64,000 bases of DNA, taken from positions 5,001 to 69,000 of the forward strand of contig JAFKGQ010000019.1 in the NCBI GenBank assembly GCA_017307755.1, in the 5' to 3' direction. A program made the position numbers and the translations under genes. Under the pieces are notes generated by a model. It saw only the letters and a program-made list of their open reading frames with translations. It ran no database searches and was not told the DNA's origin. Below, one piece after another: positions 17,401 through 24,322 of this stretch. This stretch comes from Chitinophagaceae bacterium. GTDB taxonomy: Bacteria; Bacteroidota; Bacteroidia; Chitinophagales; Chitinophagaceae. How positions within the stretch are numbered: the stretch's first letter is position 1; each line of letters opens with the position of its first letter.

Positions 17401-17823
17401 TCAGATGAGATCGTCAGCATTCCGATTTATCAACTCGATCACGTGGATGAAGTTATCAGCAATCGGATTAAACTCGTCATAGCTTTTATAGATTCCTGGC
17501 CTGTCTTTATAAAAACCGATGGTGTGGCTGTTGATAAGGAAATCGGCAAAGCCGACAAAGTTTGGGTTTTCGTTGAGTTTATATTCCTCACGGATCCGTT
17601 GCATGGGCCAAAGGGAGATCATGCCTTCCGTCCAATCCCAATTATTGAAGCCATCGACAAGCTGATACAGTATCCGCATCTCTGTTGGAAAGGAGAAACT
17701 GGTGGCGGCTTCGGCCAGCACGATTGCTTCGGGTGAAGCACCGCGTTCGAGTTTGATGGATTTGGATAACCATTCTTTTTTCGTAGCTGTAGCCCAGGCG
17801 TGGAAGTCAAAGGTCGGGTTCAT
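17401..17823 (-). CDS. SMI1/KNR4 (SUKH) family protein
   Basis: 140 residues. The SUKH fold shows in LERGASPEAIVLAEAATSFSFPTEMRILYQLVDGFN, with the typical P-x-x-L/M-x-x-LY-x-x-x-DG block, and in the aromatic-rich second half (LWPMQRIREEY, NFVGFADFLINSHTIGF). SUKH proteins are a major class of immunity proteins against contact-dependent and polymorphic toxins. No toxin is adjacent, so this one may be an orphan. Cytosolic, no signal peptide. Confidence 0.8.
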   Translation of the reverse strand: MNPTFDFHAWATATKKEWLSKSIKLERGASPEAIVLAEAATSFSFPTEMRILYQLVDGFNNWDWTEGMISLWPMQRIREEYKLNENPNFVGFADFLINSHTIGFYKDRPGIYKSYDEFNPIADNFIHVIELINRNADDLI

Positions 17824-17954
17824 GGATGTCTAAATTACCGAATAGCGGCCATTTAAACCAATGTCCAAATCTCCAAGTAACACTTTCGATAATTCACTGA
17901 AGGCCAAAAAATCAAGCAATATTTGGTTCGATATTTCTCCCCATTGGGGTACAG

Positions 17955-17983
17955 AGCCGGGCTTTTAGCCCGGCTTTTGTTTT
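17955..17983 (+). terminator. Free-standing plus-strand terminator
   Basis: gccgggc / gcccggc hairpin with loop tttta and a T run. No plus-strand gene ends upstream, since the flanking SUKH gene is on the minus strand. It is preceded by ggtaca, as the tRNA scars are, but the match is too short to count it among them. Confidence 0.7.
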
Positions 17984-18053
17984 ATAGCTATCCTGACCTC
18001 CATATAACAAAACTCAATTCTTATTTTTACTTCGTATTTATAATTTTTACGTC

Positions 18054-18404
18054 ATGCATCTCACCCTTCTCGTTATTCGGTCGTCTATTCCAGAAAAACT
18101 GGCAGAATTCTATGAACGCTTGGGAATGACCTTTGAGCATCATCGGCATGAGAAAGGGCCTTACCACTTTTCAGCCAAAATAGGGCCTACCCTTCTAGAA
18201 ATTTATCCACTTGCAAAAGGGCAAGAATTGGTAGATACACATTTACGATTGGGAATAGCGGTTTATTCCTTTGAGGCAATTATCCGCGAGCTACAACAAC
18301 AAGGTGTTCACTTCCAACAGCCTCCTATGCTTACTGAATGGGGTATTATGGCCGTCATCGAAGATCCTGAAGGTAGAAAATTAGAACTTTATGATAAGGG
18401 TTAA
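18054..18404 (+). CDS. VOC (glyoxalase/bleomycin resistance) family protein
   Basis: 116 residues, one VOC fold of two beta-alpha-beta-beta-beta units. Visible features: N-terminal MHLTLLVIRSSIPEKLAEFYERLGMTFEHH, LLEIYPL, and C-terminal WGIMAVIEDPEGRKLELYDK, the usual metal-ligand Glu strand. The substrate is unknown; such small proteins include lactoylglutathione lyase-like and antibiotic-binding members. It converges with the ATP-grasp gene, overlapping it by 4 bp at the 3' ends. Confidence 0.85.
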   Translation: MHLTLLVIRSSIPEKLAEFYERLGMTFEHHRHEKGPYHFSAKIGPTLLEIYPLAKGQELVDTHLRLGIAVYSFEAIIRELQQQGVHFQQPPMLTEWGIMAVIEDPEGRKLELYDKG

Positions 18405-19216
18405 TCTGCCCGACCTGACATATAATTTGTAACATTAGATACGATCGCCTCGATGTCAGCATCATAAAACCCTGCCGCATTCATGCAGTTGCACTCTACA
18501 ATATAAAGTTCTCCGCCGGTTTCACAAACGTCCATTACAAACACGTCATGCGGTGTGAATTGAATACAGCGCGCCTCTGCAAAAGAAACTACCTCGTTTG
18601 GACATCCCCTACGTTTTTCCAATTTAAATTTATTTCTATACAGCGAGGCGGCGATAACCTTTTTGTCGACGCACCAAAGCCGCCATTCTCTTCCGATATT
18701 GAACGGTTCGCCAACAACGATCCTTATTTTTCCAGAAATACCTGAGTTTTCTATCATCCGCAGTCTTTCGAACCACTCTCGGTATTCGCCAAATTTCAAC
18801 ACTTCACCAGCGAAAGATTTGCCGTCGTCATCGGGCCTGATAAAAAGCATTTTTTCAGGGTCATAATCAGCTTGCATCAGTTCCTCAAATGTTGTTACAA
18901 CTGCACCATGGTTTAGCATGTGCTCGCCCCATTCGCATATGTAACGTTCGATGGAAAAAGTAGCCGGATCGAAAAAAACGCCTCCATTTAATTCGCTGCT
19001 TGAATATGCCAGTTTATTGAAAGTCGTTGAACCATAAAAAACACTTTTGAACTTCCGATCAAAACTCGGAAGTTCATCAGAGAAAGGAATAATGTCAATT
19101 CCGACGAACGGAATCTTCAGTTGTCGACAGGCGTTTTCAAGAGCGGAAAAGTCATTGTAATTAGTAAGATTCTTTTGCACGACCCATTGAACAGTCGCCG
19201 AATTAATCATAAACAT
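18401..19216 (-). CDS. ATP-grasp protein of the R2K type
   Basis: 271 residues. The segment LFIRPDDDGKSFAGEVLKFGEY and the later VVGEPFNIGREWRLWCVDKKVIAAS match the R2K clade of ATP-grasp enzymes, whose ATP site uses a compact Arg-x-Lys set. The final acid block FVMDVCETGGELYIVECNCMNAAGFY carries the metal-binding Asp and Glu/Asn. R2K enzymes are thought to ligate amino acids to proteins or peptides and are found in phage and mobile contexts; the substrate here is unknown. No partner peptide gene is evident next to it. Confidence 0.78.
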   Translation of the reverse strand: MFMINSATVQWVVQKNLTNYNDFSALENACRQLKIPFVGIDIIPFSDELPSFDRKFKSVFYGSTTFNKLAYSSSELNGGVFFDPATFSIERYICEWGEHMLNHGAVVTTFEELMQADYDPEKMLFIRPDDDGKSFAGEVLKFGEYREWFERLRMIENSGISGKIRIVVGEPFNIGREWRLWCVDKKVIAASLYRNKFKLEKRRGCPNEVVSFAEARCIQFTPHDVFVMDVCETGGELYIVECNCMNAAGFYDADIEAIVSNVTNYMSGRAD

Positions 19217-19278
19217 TTGATTTACAAATAAATATATACATTTTTATCCGAGTTTGAGTATTGTTGGCACTAATTTAT

Positions 19279-19315
19279 CCTTGCAAATCGATCATTTTAT
19301 GCTATAATTGCAAGG
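19279..19315 (+). promoter_or_regulatory. Palindromic promoter of the DUF4143 ATPase
   Basis: An 8-bp perfect inverted repeat, ccttgcaa (19279-19286) and ttgcaagg (19308-19315), encloses TTGCAA, a 16-bp spacer and TATAAT (19303-19308). The ATG follows at 19316, seven bases after TATAAT, so the transcript would be leaderless. The TTGCAA/TATAAT form resembles a classical sigma-70 promoter rather than the Bacteroidota type. A copy with the same arm spacing and no gene is at 21913-21949. Confidence 0.6.
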
Positions 19316-20497
19316 ATGATTAAAAGACAAGCCCAGACGGAAATTACAGAATTGCTGGATGAATTCCCAGCTGTTGGAGTGCTTGGGCCACGACAGGTCG
19401 GCAAGACGACCTTGGCCGAAACAATAGCTGCAGCCATAAGCCCTGAGCCGATTTACCTCGACCTCGAAACCCCCTCAGAGGCTGCAAAACTTAGTGAGCC
19501 TGAAGGTTATTTCGAACTACATAAGGGCAAGCTGATTATTCTCGACGAAATTCAGCGCGTCCCCGAGCTATTCCAAATTCTCCGCGGTGTTATTGATCGG
19601 AGGCGGCGAGAAGGACTAAGAACCAGTCAGTTTCTTATACTTGGCTCCGCGTCACTGGATCTCCTAAAGCAGTCTTCAGAATCGTTGGCTGGACGTATTG
19701 CATATAAAGAATTATCAGGGTTTACAGTAGCAGAGGTAGATCAAAAAAAATCAACCGATCTCGACCGTTTATGGTTACGTGGAGGCTTTCCTGATAGTTT
19801 TTTGGCTAAAAGTGACGAAGCCAGTCTTCGTTGGCGATTGAATTTTATCAATACTTATTTGGAAAGGGATGTTCCGCAACTTGGTCCCCGAATACCGGCT
19901 GTTACACTGCGAAACTTATGGACCATGTTGGCCCATAGCCAGGGAGGGCAGCTCAATATTGCCCAGTTGGGAAGCAATCTGGACGTTGCCGCCACGACCG
20001 CGAAACGCTATGTAGAATTGCTGGAAGACCTCCTACTTATCCGCACCCTCCGACCGTGGTCAGGCAATGTGGGTAAACGCCTTGTAAAAGCGCCTAAAGT
20101 ATATATTCGGGATAGCGGCATAACGCATGCCTTACTCAATCTAACAACCGTCGATGATCTATTGGGGCATCCGGTAGTTGGAGCCAGTTGGGAAGGTTTT
20201 GTCCTTGAAAATCTACTGTCTTGTCTTCCTGTTGGCGTTACTCCATGGTTTTACCGAACTTCAGCCGGGGCAGAAGTCGATCTGGTGATTGAGAAGAACA
20301 GCAAGGAGAGGCTTGCCATCGAAATAAAACGTTCGCAGGCTCCATCCGTTTCAAAAGGGTTCCATCTGGGCTGTGAGGATATCAAAGCTACGAAGAGGTT
20401 CATTGTTTATCCCGGGAAGGAACGATTCCCGGTGACAAAAGAGATAACAGCTATGCCGATACTTGAAATGATGAATGAGTTACGAGCCGGAAAATAG
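19316..20497 (+). CDS. AAA-type ATPase with DUF4143 domain
   Basis: 393 residues. The N-terminal ATPase domain has Walker A GPRQVGKTT (24-32) and Walker B LIILDEIQ (73-80); the sensor region reads FLILGSASLDLLKQSSESLAGR. The C-terminal DUF4143 domain (about 180-390) is a winged-helix plus a PD-(D/E)XK nuclease-like fold: the segment EVDLVIEKNSKERLAIEIKRS contains the D-x(n)-E-x-K pattern. The family is widespread on mobile DNA and genomic islands, without an agreed function. The start at 19316 is set by the leaderless promoter. Confidence 0.92.
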   Translation: MIKRQAQTEITELLDEFPAVGVLGPRQVGKTTLAETIAAAISPEPIYLDLETPSEAAKLSEPEGYFELHKGKLIILDEIQRVPELFQILRGVIDRRRREGLRTSQFLILGSASLDLLKQSSESLAGRIAYKELSGFTVAEVDQKKSTDLDRLWLRGGFPDSFLAKSDEASLRWRLNFINTYLERDVPQLGPRIPAVTLRNLWTMLAHSQGGQLNIAQLGSNLDVAATTAKRYVELLEDLLLIRTLRPWSGNVGKRLVKAPKVYIRDSGITHALLNLTTVDDLLGHPVVGASWEGFVLENLLSCLPVGVTPWFYRTSAGAEVDLVIEKNSKERLAIEIKRSQAPSVSKGFHLGCEDIKATKRFIVYPGKERFPVTKEITAMPILEMMNELRAGK

Positions 20498-20611
20498 GGA
20501 CCAGAATGGGGACCCAAAAAGGGCCTAAGAACTCCCCCCTTTCCAACTAAAATACTCTTATAAAACATTGAAATCCACGAAAGCAAATTTTGAAGGATCG
20601 CGGAGCACAAT

Positions 20612-20633
20612 TCGATTCCCCTACGTGGTACAC
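20612..20633 (+). repeat. tRNA-Glu 3'-end scar, copy 2
   Basis: 22 bp matching the tRNA 3' end with one mismatch (tacgtggt in place of tacgcggt). It is preceded by gcacaa, as copy 1 is. The tRNA terminator is not retained; a different terminator follows at 20657. It closes the segment holding the DUF4143 ATPase. Confidence 0.75.
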
Positions 20634-20656
20634 GCTTTCTGTGGCACACAAAAATG

Positions 20657-20699
20657 AAACATGCCGTCTCAAAAGTAACTGAGGTGGCATGTTTTTTAT
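20657..20699 (+). terminator. Bidirectional terminator
   Basis: 15-bp stem with two wobbles (aaacatgccgtctca / tgaggtggcatgttt), T run on the plus strand. The apical part, ctcaaaagtaa-tgagg, is shared with the terminator at 31838, suggesting one terminator family. Confidence 0.8.
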
Positions 20700-20721
20700 T
20701 TCCTAAAATTGGTGGTCGCTG

Positions 20722-20928
20722 CTATTTTTCTTTGTATTCAAGGAGGTCGGCGGGCTGGCAATCCAGCACTTTGCAGATGGCTTCGAGGGTGCTGAAACGT
20801 ATGGCTTTCGCTTTACCGGTTTTGAGGATGGAAAGGTTGGATAGCGTCAGGCCGACTTTCTCCGAAAGTTCGTTGAGCGATATTTTTCGCTTCGCCATCA
20901 TAACGTCAAGGTTTACGATAATCGGCAT
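20722..20928 (-). CDS. Small XRE/Cro-type helix-turn-helix regulator
   Basis: 68 residues, almost only a lambda-repressor-like HTH: MAKRKISLNELSEKVGLTLSNLSILKTGKAKAIRFSTLEAICKVLDCQPADLLEY. It follows the DUF2975 gene on the same strand with a 3-bp gap. This HTH + DUF2975 pair is recurrent in Firmicutes and Bacteroidota (YozG/YoaS-like); the HTH protein probably controls its own operon. Role of the pair unknown. Confidence 0.9.
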   Translation of the reverse strand: MPIIVNLDVMMAKRKISLNELSEKVGLTLSNLSILKTGKAKAIRFSTLEAICKVLDCQPADLLEYKEK

Positions 20929-20931
20929 GAC

Positions 20932-21480
20932 TTATACGGTTAATTCGTTTTCGGTTTGGATTTCAATTCCTCTTTTAAAGACCTGTGCGATAACGAAAAT
21001 GGTCACGCCCATGAACAGCCATACATCGGCTCCTCCCAGGCGCAGGTATTGCAAATCGGGCAATTTTACACCTTTCGACACAAGCCACCCGGTATATTTG
21101 GTGCCTGACCAGGAGAACATGCCAATCAACAAGGACAGGTAGGACATCCTGAAAAGGAACCGGCCCATGCTTTTGCTGAAGGGCTGGGTGATGTCCAGCT
21201 TTTTATTTTGCAGGATGTCGATGATCAAATAAAATAAAACCGCTCTCATAAGGGATACAAGGCTTATTTGTGACATCTCTGCAAGATAGTATCCGCGTCC
21301 GTAGTCATAAAGACTCGAAAGATCGAGCCCGGGCCAGGACCGATGAGCATTGATAGGGTTTATCTCCAGCGTATAAAAGGTGCTGAAGATCCAACCGCCG
21401 GCTTCGATACAGACGCCGATGAATATGATCCAGGAAAGGACATTTAATATCTTTAGCGTTTGTTCAGTACTTATTTTCAT
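20932..21480 (-). CDS. DUF2975 membrane protein
   Basis: 182 residues with four predicted membrane helices (about 10-30, 60-90, 107-130 and 150-170), the DUF2975 layout: WIIFIGVCIEAGGWIFS at the start, SLVSLMRAVLFYLIIDILQ in the middle, and LFMGVTIFVIAQVFKRGIEIQTENELTV at the end. The terminal QTENELTV motif is characteristic. Upstream of and coupled to the XRE-type gene. It may respond to envelope state through the regulator, but this is speculative. Confidence 0.88.
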   Translation of the reverse strand: MKISTEQTLKILNVLSWIIFIGVCIEAGGWIFSTFYTLEINPINAHRSWPGLDLSSLYDYGRGYYLAEMSQISLVSLMRAVLFYLIIDILQNKKLDITQPFSKSMGRFLFRMSYLSLLIGMFSWSGTKYTGWLVSKGVKLPDLQYLRLGGADVWLFMGVTIFVIAQVFKRGIEIQTENELTV

Positions 21481-21784
21481 AGCTGCTCGTGTTTTGATAG
21501 AATAAAGATAATAAATATTTATTGTTTTTCAATAAATATTAATAGAAAAAAGGCAATTAATTATTAATTACCGAAAATACGATATAGCCTATGGAGCACG
21601 GAACCTTCAGATGGAATGCACCGTAATGGATTGATACGCCTGCCAATACCTACGCGCACCACTAAGGTCGATCTTGTGGCACATTGTGGCACGTTTTCAA
21701 AACCGAAACTTCAAAAATTTACTGAAATTGAAGGAGTTATGAAGTCCTGGATGTACGTAAGCTGTTGCACAAACCGCTCGAAAT

Positions 21785-21836
21785 GTTCGAACCAATTCCC
21801 CGACACGGTACAACATAAGCCCCGATTTTGGATCGG
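21785..21836 (+). repeat. Weak tRNA-Glu 3'-end scar, copy 3
   Basis: A decayed T-arm-like stretch (attccccgacacggtacaa) is followed by a terminator-like hairpin with ccccgat, as after the true tRNA. Similarity is partial, and I rely on the order of elements more than on identity. Confidence 0.45.
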
Positions 21837-21912
21837 AGTTATTATTTAAAACTATTTTGGAACTTGCAAAATACTGAAGCTGTTCCCAATTCCTTCTTGA
21901 AGTGACATGCGT

Positions 21913-21949
21913 ACTTGCAAATCGAACATTTCGTGTTACAATTGCAAGG
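21913..21949 (+). promoter_or_regulatory. Orphan copy of the DUF4143 promoter palindrome
   Basis: Arms acttgcaa and ttgcaagg stand 29 bp apart start to start, as at 19279. The inner sequence is similar (atcgaacatttcgtgttaca against atcgatcattttatgctata), but the start codon is lost and no ATPase gene follows. Probably the remnant of a second ATPase copy. Confidence 0.6.
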
Positions 21950-22123
21950 ATATAAACGCTAATCCAGATCATAAATCTTTCATTGCATAGAAGAATCTCC
22001 AAGAGTCGGAATTCCTTATACGCATCAGTAAAGACTTGTTGCTATTGACCTGTGTGAAAATTATATAGCGGTCCAATTTATACCGCAAGCTTTTGATTCC
22101 TGATAGCTTACCGGGATTGCTGA

Positions 22124-22438
22124 TCAGGCATATCCATGATGCCCCGTTTTCGGCTTATAGGGCTTTAGTCTCAATCCTCTGACCTTCTCCGCTGCAAACC
22201 AATTTTGATACTTCATCTGCAAGCGGGTCCAGATATCAGCGGTTCCGCCAAAAACGGCCTCGATCCGAAAGGCCATTTCAGCACTTATGGCTGCCTTTCC
22301 ATTCAAAACATCCGACAAAGCCGTCCGGGTGACGCCCAGCATTTTGGCTGCGTCCGTTACGGTCAATCCGTACTCCTTAATCACATCCTCGCGCAAAATT
22401 ATGCCGGGATGAACAGGTGGTTTTTGTCTTTTAAGCAT
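22124..22438 (-). CDS. higA: HigA family antitoxin
   Basis: 104 residues. The HTH domain reads VHPGIILREDVIKEYGLTVTDAAKMLGVTRTALSDVLNGKAAISAEMAFRIE, the standard HigA/VapI layout with the HPGIIL entry motif. The C-terminal arm ADIWTRLQMKYQNW is also family-typical. It follows the toxin gene after an 11-bp gap, the inverted toxin-first order characteristic of higBA. It neutralises HigB and represses the operon. Confidence 0.93.
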   Translation of the reverse strand: MLKRQKPPVHPGIILREDVIKEYGLTVTDAAKMLGVTRTALSDVLNGKAAISAEMAFRIEAVFGGTADIWTRLQMKYQNWFAAEKVRGLRLKPYKPKTGHHGYA

Positions 22439-22449
22439 GTTTATCTCCT

Positions 22450-22734
22450 TTAATGATAATCGATATAGTCGATCTCAGATACATTTTTGCCGTCGAAGCG
22501 AAAAATGATCCTATAATTTCCTGTTACCTTGACGCTCCAAAATCCGGCCAAATCACCTTTCAGAAAATGAATACCCAGCCCGGGAAACGGCAATAGGTCT
22601 TTTGGCAGCTCCTCGACCTCGTCCAACAAATCGAGAATGCGGTCAATTTTATTGATCTGGTCAGCCGGAAGTTTTTTCCGATCATTGTGCGTCCAGAATC
22701 GTTCTAGTCCTTTATGTCGAAAACTGACGATCAT
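22450..22734 (-). CDS. higB: HigB family toxin (RelE-like mRNA interferase)
   Basis: 94 residues of the HigB-1 type: IVSFRHKGLERFWTHND at the start, LPFPGLGIHFLKGDLAGFWSVKVTGNYRIIFRFDG in the core and DIDYIDYH-like end. HigB cleaves mRNA on the ribosome. Complete and apparently intact. A second, truncated homologue of its C-terminus lies at 24081 in the opposite direction. A promoter motif and an inverted repeat lie immediately upstream. Confidence 0.93.
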   Translation of the reverse strand: MIVSFRHKGLERFWTHNDRKKLPADQINKIDRILDLLDEVEELPKDLLPFPGLGIHFLKGDLAGFWSVKVTGNYRIIFRFDGKNVSEIDYIDYH

Positions 22735-22745
22735 AGGTTAGCTGT

Positions 22746-22780
22746 AGTGTGTAAAGCTACACTTGACAAGTACAAAAATA
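22746..22780 (-). promoter_or_regulatory. Promoter and probable autoregulatory operator of higBA
   Basis: The minus-strand -7 motif TATTTTTG lies at 22773-22780. Between it and the higB start is the inverted repeat agtgt-N8-acact (22746-22763), inside which gtgta/tacac also pair. The position just after the transcription start is where an autorepressing HigA would bind. Confidence 0.5.
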
Positions 22781-23009
22781 CAATTAACTTCGATAATAGC
22801 AAGTTAGTCTTGGATGGACCGGACGTTCCTAGCTTTTCGCTAAGTTTTTTTTATTCCTATAAATCAGTGTATTGCCGCGGTAGCCTGAAGATTAAAGTGT
22901 TCGAACATTTGCCGGGAGAGCGGCTCGTCCTTTTGGGGCAGGAATTTTTGCGGCATCCCGTATACTTGGCGGCTTCTTTTGCCGTTCAACTCTACTTAAA
23001 CCCTTGCCA

Positions 23010-23939
23010 ATGGCTTACTTCTTCGCCCTCGTATTAATCGTCAGCCTGCTCCTGCTGCTGATCGGGCTTTTTAAACCCTCGACAGCACTGTTCTGGCGAA
23101 AATCCGGAGCTACCCGGAAAAGATCCACCGCTCTTTATGCCGTCATCGCATTGATCTCCTTTGTACTGACCGGACTGACCGCACCGCCGGAGCTGCGGGA
23201 GGCGGCAAAGCGAACGGAGAAAGCCGGACCGGCGGATGGCGGGGCGAAGGCAGGAGATGCCAGTGACAGTGCGGCCGGGAGCAGAGCCGCAAACGCCCCT
23301 GCGCTAATAGCACGGCGGCCGCCCTGGCCGATGAGTGCGGAACGGGCAGAACGGCGGGCCCTTGGTATTCGAGAGGATACTACCTATGTCTACCTGGAGG
23401 ATTCGCTTCCCTTCGATCATGATACCGGATATCTCGTCCCAATGACCTTTGGCTATGCACCTGACGAACCGGTGGAGGGTAAAGAGATCATAGACGTCCT
23501 GGTCCAGACAGGACCCCAGCAATACGATATTGACAAGAACCATAAACTAAAGGCCTATATGCCCGTATGGGTACTGGGCGGCCAGATGGAATGGCGCAAA
23601 GGACACTCGCATGGGGTGCTGTGGGTAGCCCCGGTTGGAATGGCTGACTCCTTCCTCATATCGACCGAAAATTTCTCTCTAAAGTCTCCTCATGCCGGGA
23701 ATCTGGTGCAAAGAGCGAGAAATCACTTCTATGTAAAGGCCTTGTATAAGACGCCCACCGACCCTAACCGACGGCCGGTGGACTTTGCGGGCCGGTGGAT
23801 AGACGTGCCAGCTGATGCGGCCATCATCGTGAAACGCTATGACAACAGCAGTGGTAAACTCGAAGGGGATATCTATGACGGCGATTATAAGACGGGGTCA
23901 GCGTATTTCGATGCGACGACCCTGGTACTGGTGCGGTGA
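23010..23939 (+). CDS. Membrane-anchored protein of unknown function
   Basis: Not recognised. The ATG at 23010 is chosen; the codon two positions earlier is TTG. Two hydrophobic helices lie at about 2-22 and 42-60. A Gly/Ala-rich charged linker (about 65-105) is followed by about 200 residues of soluble domain, presumably outside the membrane. Notable segments are PVWVLGGQMEWRKGHSHGVLW and VDFAGRWIDVPADAAIIVKRYD. The region before it (22735-23003) contains only the higBA promoter and no gene I can support. Confidence 0.65.
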   Translation: MAYFFALVLIVSLLLLLIGLFKPSTALFWRKSGATRKRSTALYAVIALISFVLTGLTAPPELREAAKRTEKAGPADGGAKAGDASDSAAGSRAANAPALIARRPPWPMSAERAERRALGIREDTTYVYLEDSLPFDHDTGYLVPMTFGYAPDEPVEGKEIIDVLVQTGPQQYDIDKNHKLKAYMPVWVLGGQMEWRKGHSHGVLWVAPVGMADSFLISTENFSLKSPHAGNLVQRARNHFYVKALYKTPTDPNRRPVDFAGRWIDVPADAAIIVKRYDNSSGKLEGDIYDGDYKTGSAYFDATTLVLVR

Positions 23940-24080
23940 TGCAAATCGCACATCCGGTGTTGGGAAACCGGACAGCCCCTGGGGTGCTTGCCAGGTCCGA
24001 GAGTTCGAATCCGGTTTGTCAGACAAAAGCTACAACCCCAGCATGTGTCTAAAATACGCCTAATCCTGACCCGCTTGAAC

Positions 24081-24152
24081 AAGAATTACCGGATTGTCTT
24101 CCGGTTTGACGGCTTCAATGTGTTGGATGTCGATTACCTGGACTATCATTAA
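24081..24152 (+). pseudogene. Truncated higB: C-terminal remnant
   Basis: The 23 codons before TAA read KNYRIVFRFDGFNVLDVDYLDYH, closely paralleling the end of the intact HigB at 22450 (GNYRIIFRFDGKNVSEIDYIDYH). The N-terminal two thirds are missing, so it cannot make a toxin. A truncated higA follows after 14 bp with a good ribosome-binding site (aaaggagg). Confidence 0.85.
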
Positions 24153-24166
24153 AGGAGGATAAAATT

Positions 24167-24322
24167 ATGACTACGTTTGACCCTGCCCATCCGGGCGAAC
24201 TGATCCGCGAGACGATTAAGGGTCTACGCGAAGAAACAGGCAAAAGCCTGACCATTGAAGAGGCGGTACAAAGGCCCCGATCTCCCGATCGGTCTTTTTT
24301 CTTATATTCAATCAGGAAATGA
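24167..24322 (+). pseudogene. Truncated higA fused to tRNA-terminator scar
   Basis: From the ATG at 24167 the frame reads a HigA N-terminus (MTTFDPAHPGELIRETIKGL, then GKSLTIEEAVQR), but after residue 36 it continues as PRSPDRSFFLYSIRK, which is the translated scar and terminator. The whole recognition helix region is absent. The break coincides with gcggtaca (24263-24270), the tRNA 3'-end core. The chimera's TGA overlaps the next gene's ATG as ATGA (24319-24322). Confidence 0.85.
24263..24305 (+). repeat. tRNA-Glu 3'-end scar, copy 4, with degenerate terminator
   Basis: gcggtaca, two bases, then ggccccgat, matching the junction of tRNA and terminator (gcggtacaagggccccgat). A weaker hairpin and a T run follow. 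It cuts the truncated higA. Confidence 0.6.

Larger units (their letters stand above)
21481..22123. other. Gene-poor stretch with scar and promoter relic
   Basis: About 640 bp without a credible gene. It contains an AT-rich upstream region of the DUF2975 operon, a weak tRNA scar (21785-21836) and the orphan copy of the DUF4143 promoter palindrome (21913-21949). Short open frames here lack any protein-like composition. Confidence 0.6.

Noticed and set aside
17935..17983. ggtaca followed by a terminator, resembling a sixth tRNA scar
   Set aside because: Only six bases match and the hairpin differs; listed just as a terminator.
21616..21849. 77-codon frame across the scar at 21785
   Set aside because: It reads through scar and terminator sequence and has no recognisable features.
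22714..23037. 107-codon plus-strand frame upstream of the unknown membrane gene
   Set aside because: It covers the higBA promoter region, has no protein-like pattern and overlaps the better start at 23010.
23961..24024. tRNA-like stretch with a gttcgaatcc T-loop motif
   Set aside because: The flanking arms do not pair as a T stem, and no acceptor partner exists; aaaccgg/ccggttt is only a loose inverted repeat.
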